This document shows positions 27,396 through 36,916 of a DNA stretch of 51,827 bases, in pieces. Both the position numbers and the translations under genes were made by a program. This DNA is from an uncultured Eubacteriales bacterium (GTDB taxonomy: Bacteria > Bacillota > Clostridia > Christensenellales > Aristaeellaceae), in assembly GCA_902777335.1 (NCBI GenBank), contig CACYTF010000018.1, positions 1-51,827 of the forward strand, written 5' to 3'. Position 1 is the stretch's first letter; each line of letters opens with the position of its first letter. Under the pieces are notes generated by a model. It worked only from the letters and a program-made list of their open reading frames with translations. It was not told where the DNA came from and searched no databases.

Positions 27396-28574
27396 ATGAA
27401 GGATTTTGTCCATTGCGTGCCGACGCGGTTCGTGTTCGGCCGCGGCGCGGAGCTGAAGGCCGGCGAGCAGATCAGGGATTTCGGCGGCACGAAGGCGCTG
27501 ATACTGTACGGCGGCGGCTCCGCGGTGCGGTCGGGCCTTCTGGAACGGGTGCAAAAGGCCCTGAGCGACGCCGGCGTCGAATACGTTTGCCTGGGCGGCG
27601 TGCAGCCCAACCCCCGGGACACGCTGGTGTACCGGGGCATAGAGCTGGCGCGCCGGGAGGGCGTGGACTTCATACTGGCCGTCGGCGGCGGGTCGGTGAT
27701 CGACACCGGCAAGGCCGTGGCCCACGGCGTGTGCTACGACGGCGACTTCTGGGATCTGTGGTGCGGCAAGGCCAAGTCCCGGGCGGCGCTGCCCGTGGGC
27801 GTGGTGCTGACGATGTCCGCGGCGGGCAGCGAGTCGTCCAACAGCTGCGTGATCACGCGGGAGGCGACAAAGACCAAGCGCGGCCTGCGCAGCGAGCTGA
27901 ACCGGCCCCGCTTCGCCATCATGAACCCCGAGCTGCCCATGACGCTGCCGCCCTACCAGATCGCCAGCGGCGCGACGGACATACTGGCCCACATCATGGA
28001 GCGCTACTTCACCTGCGAGACGGAGGTCGACCTGACCGACCGGCTGTGCGAGGGGGCCATGACGGCGGTGATCCGCGCGGCCCGCATCGCCGTGAAGCAC
28101 CCCGACTGCTACGACGCCCAGGCGCAGCTGATGTGGGCGAGCACCATCGCCCACAACGACACGCTGGGCGTGGGCCGCGTGCAGGACTTCGGCAGCCACC
28201 AGATCGAACACGAGCTGTCGGCGCTGTACGACGTGGCCCACGGCGCGGGCCTGGCCGTGGTGTTCCCGGCCTGGATGCGCTACCACATGCACAGGAACGT
28301 GGCGCGCTTTGCCCAGTTCGCCGTGCGGGTCTACGGCTGTGAGATGAACTTTGAGCGCCCGGAGGAGACCGCCCTGCGCGGCATCGAGGCCCACGAGGCC
28401 TTCCTGCGGGAGATCGGCATGCCGCTGACGCTGAAGGAGCTGGGCGCGCGCAGCGAGGACATACCGGCGCTGGCCGCGGGCACGAAGAAGACGAACCCCG
28501 ACGGCACCACCGGCGGCGTGTTCCACATGACCGCACAGGATATCGAAGCCATACTGCGCCTCGCCGACCGCTGA
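27396..28574 (+). CDS. iron-containing alcohol dehydrogenase (BdhA/YqhD-like)
   Basis: The 392-aa NAD(P)-dependent dehydrogenase belongs to the group III Fe-ADH family. It has the nucleotide-binding GGGSVIDTGKAVA and metal ligands Asp195, His199, His268 and His282 in GATDILAH, FGSHQIEHEL and DVAHG. N-terminal FVHCVPTRFVFGRGAE is typical of butanol dehydrogenases. It probably reduces aldehydes formed in fermentation. The ATG follows GGGGGAGGAG. It sits 27 bp after the preceding membrane protein and 57 bp before the FGGY kinase. Confidence 0.93.
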   Translation: MKDFVHCVPTRFVFGRGAELKAGEQIRDFGGTKALILYGGGSAVRSGLLERVQKALSDAGVEYVCLGGVQPNPRDTLVYRGIELARREGVDFILAVGGGSVIDTGKAVAHGVCYDGDFWDLWCGKAKSRAALPVGVVLTMSAAGSESSNSCVITREATKTKRGLRSELNRPRFAIMNPELPMTLPPYQIASGATDILAHIMERYFTCETEVDLTDRLCEGAMTAVIRAARIAVKHPDCYDAQAQLMWASTIAHNDTLGVGRVQDFGSHQIEHELSALYDVAHGAGLAVVFPAWMRYHMHRNVARFAQFAVRVYGCEMNFERPEETALRGIEAHEAFLREIGMPLTLKELGARSEDIPALAAGTKKTNPDGTTGGVFHMTAQDIEAILRLADR

Positions 28575-28631
28575 CGGCGGCGGGGTTTGCGATATCTATA
28601 TAGAAAACAATCCACGAGGAGGGCGTTTCAA

Positions 28632-30236
<1,605 letters not shown>

Positions 30237-30299
30237 ACGGGCGGTATACACGGGAATCAACGCCGCCGCATCGCGCGGCGCGGTAAGGAGACAGCAGCA

Positions 30300-31055
30300 G
30301 TGATCGACGGATTGGTATCCATCATTACGCCGTGCTACAACGCGGATAGGTTTGTCGCGCAGACCATCGAGTCGGTTCAGCGGCAGACCTATCCGAATTG
30401 GGAAATGCTCGTTGTGGACGACGGCTCGGTGGACGGCTCTGCCGATATCGTGGCGCGCTACGCGGCCTCCGACGGGCGCGTCCGGCTGATCCGCCAGAAG
30501 AACGCCGGCACCGCCTGCGCGCGCAACGCGGCGATGCGCGTCGCGCAGGGGCGCTATATCGCGCTGCTGGACGCGGACGACATCTGGGAGCCCACGTTCC
30601 TCGAGGCGCAGCTGAGCTTCATGCGCAAGTGCGGCGCGGTGTGTGTTTGCAGCGGCTATCGCCGCATCGACGAACAGTCCAACGAGATCCTGCGGCCGAC
30701 GGTGCCCAAAGCGGTGATCACGCCCAGGGACATGCGGGTGATGAACCGCATCGGCTGCCTGACCGGCCTGTACGATTCCCGAAAGCACGGAAAGATCATG
30801 CTCCACGAGGAGTTCAAATCCATACGGGACGACTACGCCTACTGGTACGACATCGTCGCGCTGGAGGGAAAGGCCTGCGGCAATCCCGAGATATTGGCGC
30901 GCTACCGCGTGCTGTCGGGCAGCACCACCGGCAACAAGCTGAAGCTGGTGGTCAAGCAGTACCGCTTCTACCGGAGCTACCTCCGGGAGAGCGTGGCGGC
31001 CGCGCTGCTGAACACCGCCCGGTGGGGCCTTTCCGGCATACGAAAGTTTTCATGA
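30300..31055 (+). CDS. family 2 glycosyltransferase
   Basis: The 251-aa GT-A enzyme has the N-terminal VSIITPCYNADRFVAQTIESV, the DDGSVDGSADI nucleotide site and the DxD-like LLDADD. C-terminal helices are basic and probably membrane-associated. The GTG at 30300 follows AAGGAGA. It opens a cluster of five closely spaced glycan genes ending in glf. Confidence 0.92.
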   Translation: MIDGLVSIITPCYNADRFVAQTIESVQRQTYPNWEMLVVDDGSVDGSADIVARYAASDGRVRLIRQKNAGTACARNAAMRVAQGRYIALLDADDIWEPTFLEAQLSFMRKCGAVCVCSGYRRIDEQSNEILRPTVPKAVITPRDMRVMNRIGCLTGLYDSRKHGKIMLHEEFKSIRDDYAYWYDIVALEGKACGNPEILARYRVLSGSTTGNKLKLVVKQYRFYRSYLRESVAAALLNTARWGLSGIRKFS

Positions 31056-31067
31056 GGAGCGGTGAGC

Positions 31068-31982
31068 TTGAATAACAGCGTGGCCGCGATCGTGGTAACC
31101 TACAACCGCAAGGCGCTGTTGGGCGAGTGCGTCGACTGCCTGATGCGCCAGACCCCCGACCCGCCGGACATACTGGTGATCGACAACGCCAGTACCGACG
31201 GCACCGGGGAAGCGCTTGCGCCGCTGATCGACAGCGGCGCGATTCGCTATGAGAACACCGGCCGCAACCTGGGAGGCGCGGGCGGCTTTCAGCATGGCAT
31301 GCGAAGGGCCGTGGAGCTGGGCTACGAATACCTGTGGGTCATGGACGACGACGCCATGCCGTCGCCGACGGCGCTGAGCGCGCTCATGGACGCGGCGCGG
31401 GCGCTGGGCGACTTTGGCTTTCTGTCGAGCCGGGCGCTGTGGACGGACGGCACGGCTTGCCGGATGAACCGGCAGCGCGACCTGAAGATGAACAACATCG
31501 CCGATTATTCGCAAAAGCGCGTTTCCTGCGGCGCGGCGACCTTCGTTTCGCTGCTGGTGCCGGCCCGCGTGGTGCGCCGGGTGGGGCTGCCCATCGGCGC
31601 GTTCTTCATATGGGCCGACGATCTGGAGTATACCCGGCGGATCTCGCGGCGCTTTCCCTGCTATGTGATCACGGACAGCGTGATCACCCACAAGTGCCCG
31701 ACGAACAACGGCGGCAACATCTCCACCGACGAGGTCTCCCGCATCGAGCGCTACCGCTACGCCTATCGCAACGAGGTGTACGTGTACCGGCGGGAGGGCC
31801 CGCGGGGCTTCATGCGGCTTGCGCTCAGAACGCCGCTGCACATACTGCGGGTGCTGGCAAGGGCCCCGAGCCACAGGCTCAGGCGCATCGGCGTGATCCT
31901 GGGCGGCACGCTCAGGGGCCTGTCCTTTCGGCCTGAGATCGAGTACGTCGACGACGATACAAAGTCCGGGGGCGTTCAATGA
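31068..31982 (+). CDS. GT2 glycosyltransferase, likely galactofuranosyltransferase
   Basis: The 304-aa GT2 enzyme has AIVVTYNRKALLGECV, LVIDNASTDGTGEAL, the DxD-type VMDDDAM and a late FIWADDLEYTRR, a pattern typical of GlfT/rhamnosyl-type transferases. With glf three genes downstream, UDP-galactofuranose is a reasonable donor (inference). The TTG at 31068 is eight bases after GAGGAG; a GTG at 31062 is too close to it. The gene ends inside the start of the next one (ATGATG/TGA overlap). Confidence 0.88.
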   Translation: MNNSVAAIVVTYNRKALLGECVDCLMRQTPDPPDILVIDNASTDGTGEALAPLIDSGAIRYENTGRNLGGAGGFQHGMRRAVELGYEYLWVMDDDAMPSPTALSALMDAARALGDFGFLSSRALWTDGTACRMNRQRDLKMNNIADYSQKRVSCGAATFVSLLVPARVVRRVGLPIGAFFIWADDLEYTRRISRRFPCYVITDSVITHKCPTNNGGNISTDEVSRIERYRYAYRNEVYVYRREGPRGFMRLALRTPLHILRVLARAPSHRLRRIGVILGGTLRGLSFRPEIEYVDDDTKSGGVQ

Positions 31983-33133
31983 TGAAAGTGTTGGAAATCA
32001 ACGTGGATGACGTGGGCCTGGGCGGCGTCTACGCCCTGGTCACCAGCGTGATCCGCCACACGCCCCGGGGCCTGAAGCTGGACCTGGCCGGCATCGCGCA
32101 ATTCGAGAACCCGGACAATGTCCGCGCGCTGAACGCGCTGGGCACCGACGTCTACTACATCGGCACGGAGGGCGGGCTGCTGTCAAGGCCTGCCGCCTAC
32201 TACCGGAACACGCTGCGGCTGCTCCAGTCCGGCGGCTACGACTGCGCCCACATCCACGGGGACCTGGCCTACTTGCTGCTGATCTTCGCGAAGGCGGCCC
32301 GGCGCGCCGGGGTGAAGAAGATCATACTGCACTCCCACGCCGCCGGCATCGACGGGCGGCTGCGCCGGGTGAAGGGGGCGCTGCACGCGCTGACGCGGCG
32401 GGCGCTGAAGCGCTGCGCCACGGACTTTGTGGCCTGCTCCGACAAGGCCGCCCGATGGATGTACCCGAACCTGGACGCCGAAAGCGTGGTGCGGATCAAC
32501 AACGGCGTGGACCTGAGCCGCTTTGCCTTCGACCCCAAGACCCGGGAGAGGCTGCGGGGCGAGCTGGGGCTTACGGACGCCTTTGTGGTGGGCCACGTGG
32601 GCCGCTTTGCCTGGCAGAAGAACCACGAATACCTGCTGAGGGCCTTCGCGGCCATCCGCGGGCGCGTGCCGAACGCCCGGCTGCTGCTGGTGGGCGAGGG
32701 CCCGCTGTTCGACGCAACGCGGGCGATGGCCGGCGAGCTGGGGCTGCTGGACGGCGTGATCTTCTACGGCGCCAGCTACGACGTGGGCGGGCTGATGCAG
32801 GCGATGGACCTGTTCCTGCTGCCGTCCCGCTTCGAGGGCCTGCCGGTGGTGGGCGTCGAGGCCCAGGCCGCGGGCCTGCCGGTGATCTTCTCCGACGCCG
32901 TGACCCGGCAGGCGAAGCTGACCGACGGCGCCTGGTTTTTGCCCACGGACGCGGGCTCGACCGACCGCTGGGCCCGGCAGGCCCAGGCCGTCGCCGGGGC
33001 GCAAACCGACCGGCGGCAGGGCCTTGAGGCCGTGAAGCGGGCGGGGTTTGCCATACAGGACACCGTCGAGGCGTTTTTGGCCCTCTACGGCATCTCCGGC
33101 GCGGGGCCGGATAAGGGCGGTGACGGGGCATGA
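31979..33133 (+). CDS. family 4 glycosyltransferase
   Basis: The 384-aa GT-B enzyme has an N-terminal acceptor domain and a C-terminal GT1/GT4 domain: VGHVGRFAWQKNHEYLLRAF, LLLVGEGP and the donor-site FLLPSRFEGLPVVGVEAQAAG with the E-x7-E pair. It resembles the EpsF/CapM-like enzymes of exopolysaccharide loci. The ATG overlaps the previous stop by four bases and its end overlaps the DUF4422 start. Confidence 0.92.
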   Translation: MMKVLEINVDDVGLGGVYALVTSVIRHTPRGLKLDLAGIAQFENPDNVRALNALGTDVYYIGTEGGLLSRPAAYYRNTLRLLQSGGYDCAHIHGDLAYLLLIFAKAARRAGVKKIILHSHAAGIDGRLRRVKGALHALTRRALKRCATDFVACSDKAARWMYPNLDAESVVRINNGVDLSRFAFDPKTRERLRGELGLTDAFVVGHVGRFAWQKNHEYLLRAFAAIRGRVPNARLLLVGEGPLFDATRAMAGELGLLDGVIFYGASYDVGGLMQAMDLFLLPSRFEGLPVVGVEAQAAGLPVIFSDAVTRQAKLTDGAWFLPTDAGSTDRWARQAQAVAGAQTDRRQGLEAVKRAGFAIQDTVEAFLALYGISGAGPDKGGDGA

Positions 33134-33894
33134 TCTACATCGTCAGCCATGAGAACCGGGCCCTGCCGAAGCTGATCGGCTACCAGCCGATCCAGGTGGG
33201 CGGCGCGGTGGAGGACTTTCCGGGCTACATTCGGGACAACACCGGTGACAACATCAGCGCAAAGAACGCGAACTACTGCGAGCTGACCGCGCTGTACTGG
33301 ATCTGGAAGAACGTGGACGCCCCCTTCAAGGGGCTGGTGCACTACCGGCGCTACTTTGGCCGCCGCCGGCTCAGCAGCCGCCCGCGGGACATACTCAGCT
33401 ACGAGGCGCTCTGCGGCCTGCTGAAGGACGCGGACATCGTGGTGGCGCGGCCGGCGCTGTATCACGTCAGCGCGCGGGAGCAGCTGCTGATGGACTGCTG
33501 CGCCCCCGAGCGCTTCGACCTGCTCCGGCGCACCGTGGAGGCGCTCTGCCCGGATTATCTGGGCGACTTCGACGCGTTCTTCTCCGGCAACCGCGCCAGC
33601 CAGTACAACATGATGTTCTGCCGCGGCCAGCGGTTCGACGCCTACTGCGCGTGGCTGTTCCCGATACTGTTTGAGCTGGAGAAGGGCGTGGACCTCACCG
33701 GGCAGAGCGATTACCGCAAGCGGCTCTACGGCTTTCTGTCGGAGCGGCTCATGAACGTGTGGATCCTCCACAACCGGCTGCGGGCGGTCCGCGTGCCGGT
33801 GATCAGCACCGCCTACACGCTCAGGGATCACCTGACCTATCTGCGCCGGGACGTCACCAACGACATCCGGTTCAGGCTGAATCACAACAAGTAA
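33130..33894 (+). CDS. DUF4422 putative glycosyltransferase
   Basis: The 254-aa protein matches the DUF4422 pattern found in capsule and O-antigen clusters: MIYIVSHE, GDNISAKNANYCELTALYWIWKN, GLVHYRRYFGRR and the late SQYNMMFC. It is thought to be a GT32-like transferase. It starts with an ATGA overlap on the GT4 gene. Confidence 0.88.
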   Translation: MIYIVSHENRALPKLIGYQPIQVGGAVEDFPGYIRDNTGDNISAKNANYCELTALYWIWKNVDAPFKGLVHYRRYFGRRRLSSRPRDILSYEALCGLLKDADIVVARPALYHVSAREQLLMDCCAPERFDLLRRTVEALCPDYLGDFDAFFSGNRASQYNMMFCRGQRFDAYCAWLFPILFELEKGVDLTGQSDYRKRLYGFLSERLMNVWILHNRLRAVRVPVISTAYTLRDHLTYLRRDVTNDIRFRLNHNK

Positions 33895-33907
33895 AAGGAG
33901 AAGCGCT

Positions 33908-35020
33908 ATGAAGTACGACTATCTGATCGTCGGCAGCGGCCTGTTCGGCGCGACGTTCGCCCGACAGGCCACGGACGCGGGCAAAAAGGTTCTGGTCATC
34001 GACAGGCGGCCGAACATCGCGGGCAACGTCTATACCGAGGACGTGGAGGGCATCCACGTGCACCGCTACGGCGCGCACATCTTCCACACCAACGACCGAA
34101 CCGTGTGGGACTACGTGAACCGCTTCGCGACCTTCAACCGCTTTACCAACGCGCCGGTGGCGAATTATAAAGGCGAGCTGTACTCGCTGCCCTTCAATAT
34201 GTACACCTTCAACAAGATGTGGGGGGTCGTGACGCCGGAGGAGGCCGCGGCGAAGATCGATCAGCAGCGCCGGGAGATCACCGGCGAGCCCCGGAACCTG
34301 GAGGAGCAGGCCATCAGCCTGGTGGGCCGGGACATCTTCGAGAAGCTGGTGAAGGGCTATACCGAAAAGCAGTGGGGCAGGGACTGCCGCGATCTGCCGG
34401 CGTTCATCATCAAGCGCCTGCCCGTGCGCCTGACCTTCGACAACAACTACTTCAACGCGCTGTACCAGGGCATACCCATCGGCGGCTACACCGGCCTGGT
34501 GGCGAATTTGCTGAAGGGCATCGAGGTGCGCCTGAACTGCGACTATCTGCAGGACAAGGCCGCGCTGGACGCGCTGGCCAATCGCGTGATCTACACCGGC
34601 CCCATCGACGCCTACTTCAACTACAGCCTGGGCGCGCTGGAGTACCGCTCCGTGCGGTTTGAGACCGAGCTTCTGGACATGCCCAACTTCCAGGGCAACG
34701 CCGCCGTCAACTACACCGACCGGGAGACGCCCTGGACCCGCATCATCGAGCACAAGTGGTTCGAGTTCGGCAAGGACGCCGAGGGCAACGACCTGCCCAA
34801 GACCGTCATCAGCCGCGAGTACAGCAGCGAGTGGGAGCCGGGGGACGAGCCCTACTACCCGGTCAACGACGAGAAGAACAGCGCGCTGTACCAGGCCTAT
34901 AGGGCCCTGGCGGAGAAGGAAGCCGACGTGGTGTTCGGCGGCCGGTTGGGCGAGTACAAGTACTACGACATGGACCAGGTCATCGCCGCCGCGCTGCGGC
35001 TGTGCGAGAAGGAGCTGTAA
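33908..35020 (+). CDS. glf: UDP-galactopyranose mutase
   Basis: The 370-aa flavoenzyme turns UDP-galactopyranose into UDP-galactofuranose. It has the FAD loop LIVGSGLFGATFARQA, YGAHIFHTND, NMYTFNKMWG, the Arg-containing GYTEKQWGRD and the C-terminal PYYPVNDEKN. The start follows AAAAGGAGAAG. It is the last gene of the glycan cluster and implies that the polymer contains galactofuranose. Confidence 0.97.
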   Translation: MKYDYLIVGSGLFGATFARQATDAGKKVLVIDRRPNIAGNVYTEDVEGIHVHRYGAHIFHTNDRTVWDYVNRFATFNRFTNAPVANYKGELYSLPFNMYTFNKMWGVVTPEEAAAKIDQQRREITGEPRNLEEQAISLVGRDIFEKLVKGYTEKQWGRDCRDLPAFIIKRLPVRLTFDNNYFNALYQGIPIGGYTGLVANLLKGIEVRLNCDYLQDKAALDALANRVIYTGPIDAYFNYSLGALEYRSVRFETELLDMPNFQGNAAVNYTDRETPWTRIIEHKWFEFGKDAEGNDLPKTVISREYSSEWEPGDEPYYPVNDEKNSALYQAYRALAEKEADVVFGGRLGEYKYYDMDQVIAAALRLCEKEL

Positions 35021-35024
35021 ATCA

Positions 35025-35074
35025 GGCATGCGAAAACGGGCGCCGCGTGGCTGCGGCGCCCGTTTTCGCATGCC
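35025..35074. terminator. bidirectional terminator between glf and the aldolase gene
   Basis: A perfect 22-bp inverted repeat (35025-35046 with 35053-35074) with a 6-nt loop; the stem includes GAAAACG/CGTTTTC, giving U-rich 3' arms in both directions. Confidence 0.85.
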
Positions 35075-35075
35075 T

Positions 35076-36116
35076 TCACCCGAGAAGCTGCCTGAGGTCG
35101 GCGATCAGGCCGTCCACGTGGGCCGGCACGGTGGCCCAGCTGGTGCAGAACCGCACGGCGACGTGGCCTGCGTCCACGCGCTGTATGGTGGCGTAGCCGT
35201 AGTGCTTGCGCAGCATGTTCAGCACCGCGTCCGGAAGGATCGGGAACTGCTGGTTGGTGGGGCTGTCCACCAGGAAGGGCACGCCCAGCCCGGCGAGCGC
35301 GTCCTTCAGCCGCAGCGCCTCCCGTATGGCGTGCTCGGAGAGCTGTGTGTACAGGCCGTCCTTCAGCATCTCCTCAAACTGCACGCCCAGCAGCCGGCCC
35401 TTGGCCAGCATGCCGCCGCCCTGCTTGATGAAGTAGCGGAAGTCGCGCTTCAGGGCCGCGCTATTCACCACCAGCGCCTCGCCGAACAGCAGCCCCTGCT
35501 TGGTGCCGCCGATGGTGAACGCGTCGCACACCCGGGCCAGGAAGGGAAGGTCCAGTGTGTTCTGGGGCGAGGCCAGGCCGTAGCCCAGGCGCGCGCCGTC
35601 CAGGTACAGTATAAGGTTCCAGCGGTCGCACACCGCCCGGAAGGCCTCCAGCTCCTCCCGGCTGTAGAGCGTGCCCAGCTCGGTGGGGCTGGACAGATAC
35701 AGCGCGCCGGGCATCACCATGTGCTCGTGGGATTCGTCGCCGTGGTGCAGCCGGCACAGCTCGGAGACCTGCCCGGCGTCGATTTTGCCGTCATGGCCTG
35801 AAAGCGCCAGCACCTTGTGGCCCCGGGCCTCCACGGCCCCGGTCTCGTGCACCGCGATGTGGCCGGTGTCGGCGCTGACGACGCCCTGGTAGGGGCGCAG
35901 CGCCGCGGTCAGCACGGTGGCGTTCACCTGGGTGCCGCCCACCAGGAAGTGCACGTCCGCCTCCGGGGCCTCACAGAGTTCCCGGATGATGCCCCGGGCG
36001 CGCTCGCAGTATTCGTCCTCGCCGTAGCCGGGCGTCTGGATCAAATTGGTCTCGGCCAGGCGCGCCAGGATCCGGGGATGGGCGCCCTCCAGGTAGTCGC
36101 TGTTGAAGTAGATCAT
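35076..36116 (-). CDS. low-specificity threonine aldolase / beta-eliminating lyase
   Basis: The 346-aa fold-type-I PLP enzyme carries the Schiff-base Lys206 in TIGGTKQG and the family blocks GYGEDEYCERA, FLVGGTQVNATVL, YLSSPTELGTLY and LYLDGARLGYGL. It should cleave threonine to glycine and acetaldehyde, the reverse flow of the hom-thrC products made in this window. The ATG follows AAAGGAG. It is monocistronic with its own promoter at 36192. Confidence 0.92.
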   Translation of the reverse strand: MIYFNSDYLEGAHPRILARLAETNLIQTPGYGEDEYCERARGIIRELCEAPEADVHFLVGGTQVNATVLTAALRPYQGVVSADTGHIAVHETGAVEARGHKVLALSGHDGKIDAGQVSELCRLHHGDESHEHMVMPGALYLSSPTELGTLYSREELEAFRAVCDRWNLILYLDGARLGYGLASPQNTLDLPFLARVCDAFTIGGTKQGLLFGEALVVNSAALKRDFRYFIKQGGGMLAKGRLLGVQFEEMLKDGLYTQLSEHAIREALRLKDALAGLGVPFLVDSPTNQQFPILPDAVLNMLRKHYGYATIQRVDAGHVAVRFCTSWATVPAHVDGLIADLRQLLG

Positions 36117-36191
36117 GGGGATTCTCCTTTGTGACGCGCCCGGCGGCGCGCCGGTTTGATATCGTGGCGTTCAGGCTTGCGGCCTGTATCC

Positions 36192-36220
36192 AGTGTATCA
36201 CCAAAAGGCCGGAATGTAAA
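36192..36220 (-). promoter_or_regulatory. promoter of the threonine aldolase gene
   Basis: On the minus strand: TTTACA (plus 36215-36220), a 17-bp spacer and TACACT (plus 36192-36197). Confidence 0.7.
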
Positions 36221-36255
36221 TGCGCGGAGGCGGATAATTCGGGAAAAACCAGCGC

Positions 36256-36308
36256 TTTTGTTAACAAAAACGGATGTAATGACGGTATAAGAATTCTTTT
36301 GTTAAAAA
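36256..36308. promoter_or_regulatory. TTTTGTTAACAAAA palindrome and a related half site
   Basis: A perfect 14-bp palindrome (36256-36269) is followed 40 bp later by CTTTTGTTAAAAAG (36296-36309). Both precede the promoter at 36333, and a TATAAT occurs at 36310. They look like operator sites for the downstream RNA gene or an alternative promoter region. Confidence 0.45.
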
Positions 36309-36332
36309 GTATAATTTTCAGTAAAAAACGTG

Positions 36333-36361
36333 TTGACAAATGGCGCGCCGTATGGTAATAT
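36333..36361 (+). promoter_or_regulatory. promoter of the 36368 RNA gene
   Basis: TTGACA at 36333-36338, a 17-bp spacer and TAATAT at 36356-36361; the start should be near 36368. Confidence 0.8.
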
Positions 36362-36432
36362 AGAGCCAGAAAGAGGGAGAACAAAGAACCTCTTGGGAGA
36401 TAGCAGATCTCCAATAAACGAGTAGGGAGGCG

Positions 36433-36495
36433 ATGCCATTGTACTACAGCGAAACAGAGTGCCTGGCCTGCATTTCCCGAAGGATGAATCAATGA
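36433..36495 (+). CDS. possible 20-aa peptide inside the RNA gene
   Basis: ATG at 36433 encodes MPLYYSETECLACISRRMNQ, then TGA. GGAGG at 36426-36430 is only 2 nt from the ATG but 8 nt from the in-frame TTG at 36439, which would give an 18-aa product. The peptide has a CxxC pair and a basic C-terminus. Its last codons form the left arm of the 12-bp helix, so translation would open the rod. It may be a leader-type or dual-function ORF, or chance. Confidence 0.3.
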   Translation: MPLYYSETECLACISRRMNQ

Positions 36496-36642
36496 CAATC
36501 CAAATCGGGACCCGTTTTCCAGGTGAATGCATCAGGTCCATAGCGTGAAGAGGAAATGATTGCTCATGGGAAATGCAGGTACCCTTTGATACCCCGGGGT
36601 AAGGGGTTTCAAATAGAACAACTCAATAAGTCAGTAACAAGT

Positions 36643-36672
36643 CCCGCCGGCAGCAGATGCCGGCGGGTTTAT
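36643..36672 (+). terminator. terminator of the 36368 RNA gene
   Basis: CCCGCCGGCA, a 6-nt loop and TGCCGGCGGG, followed by TTTATC. Confidence 0.8.
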
Positions 36673-36756
36673 CGCGTCGGGGCCGGGCCCTGCGCCGCGC
36701 AAAACGCGGGGGTCAGAAACCGTTTGGAAAACCGCTGAATTAACCTGGGATGGGTA

Positions 36757-36785
36757 TTGACAAACGGGAAATCATGAAGTATAAT
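36757..36785 (+). promoter_or_regulatory. promoter of tRNA-Val
   Basis: TTGACA at 36757-36762, a 17-bp spacer and TATAAT at 36780-36785. Confidence 0.9.
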
Positions 36786-36799
36786 ATAACACGTTGTTC

Positions 36800-36876
36800 G
36801 GGGTTATAGCTCAGTTGGTTAGAGCGTTACGTTGACATCGTAAAGGTCGATGGTTCGAGCCCATTTAACCCCACCA
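36800..36876 (+). tRNA. tRNA-Val(GAC)
   Basis: A 77-nt cloverleaf with encoded CCA. Acceptor GGGGTTA pairs with TAACCCC, and anticodon loop TTGACAT gives GAC. It is a single-gene unit with its own promoter and terminator. Confidence 0.97.
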
Positions 36877-36877
36877 C

Positions 36878-36910
36878 GCAGGCCGCCCAAATCGGGCGGC
36901 CTGCTTTTTT
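36878..36910 (+). terminator. terminator of tRNA-Val
   Basis: An 11-bp stem (36878-36888 with 36894-36904) followed by TTTTTT. It lies 40 bp from the convergent end of the class II aldolase gene. Confidence 0.92.
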
Positions 36911-36916
36911 CCATGT

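Larger units (their letters stand above)
36368..36672 (+). ncRNA. unassigned structured RNA of about 300 nt
   Basis: Between a sigma-A promoter and a strong terminator there is no normal gene. The 5' part has hairpins AAGAGG/CCTCTT (36370-36393) and GGAGA/TCTCC (36396-36412). The centre is a long rod closed by a perfect 12-bp helix (36467-36478 with 36568-36579), inside which GGACC/GGTCC closes a second hairpin. The 3' part carries CCCCGGGGTAAGGGG-type pairing before the terminator. A strong GGAGG and a 20-codon ORF lie at 36427-36495, and their end overlaps the 5' arm of the rod. The rod recalls 6S RNA, but length and conserved boxes do not let me assign it. No protein gene follows; tRNA-Val has its own promoter. 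Confidence 0.7.

Noticed and set aside
35076..36116. Cluster membership of the threonine aldolase with the glycan genes
   Set aside because: It is convergent with glf and separated by a 22-bp bidirectional terminator.
36368..36672. T-box leader, tmRNA, SRP RNA or RNase P
   Set aside because: No T-box GGTGGnACC core, no tRNA-like ends with CCA, no SRP GGAAGCAGCC tetraloop region and no RNase P GAGGAAAGTC block.
36556..36738. 60-codon ORF
   Set aside because: It runs through the rod helix and across the rho-independent terminator, and its composition is not protein-like.
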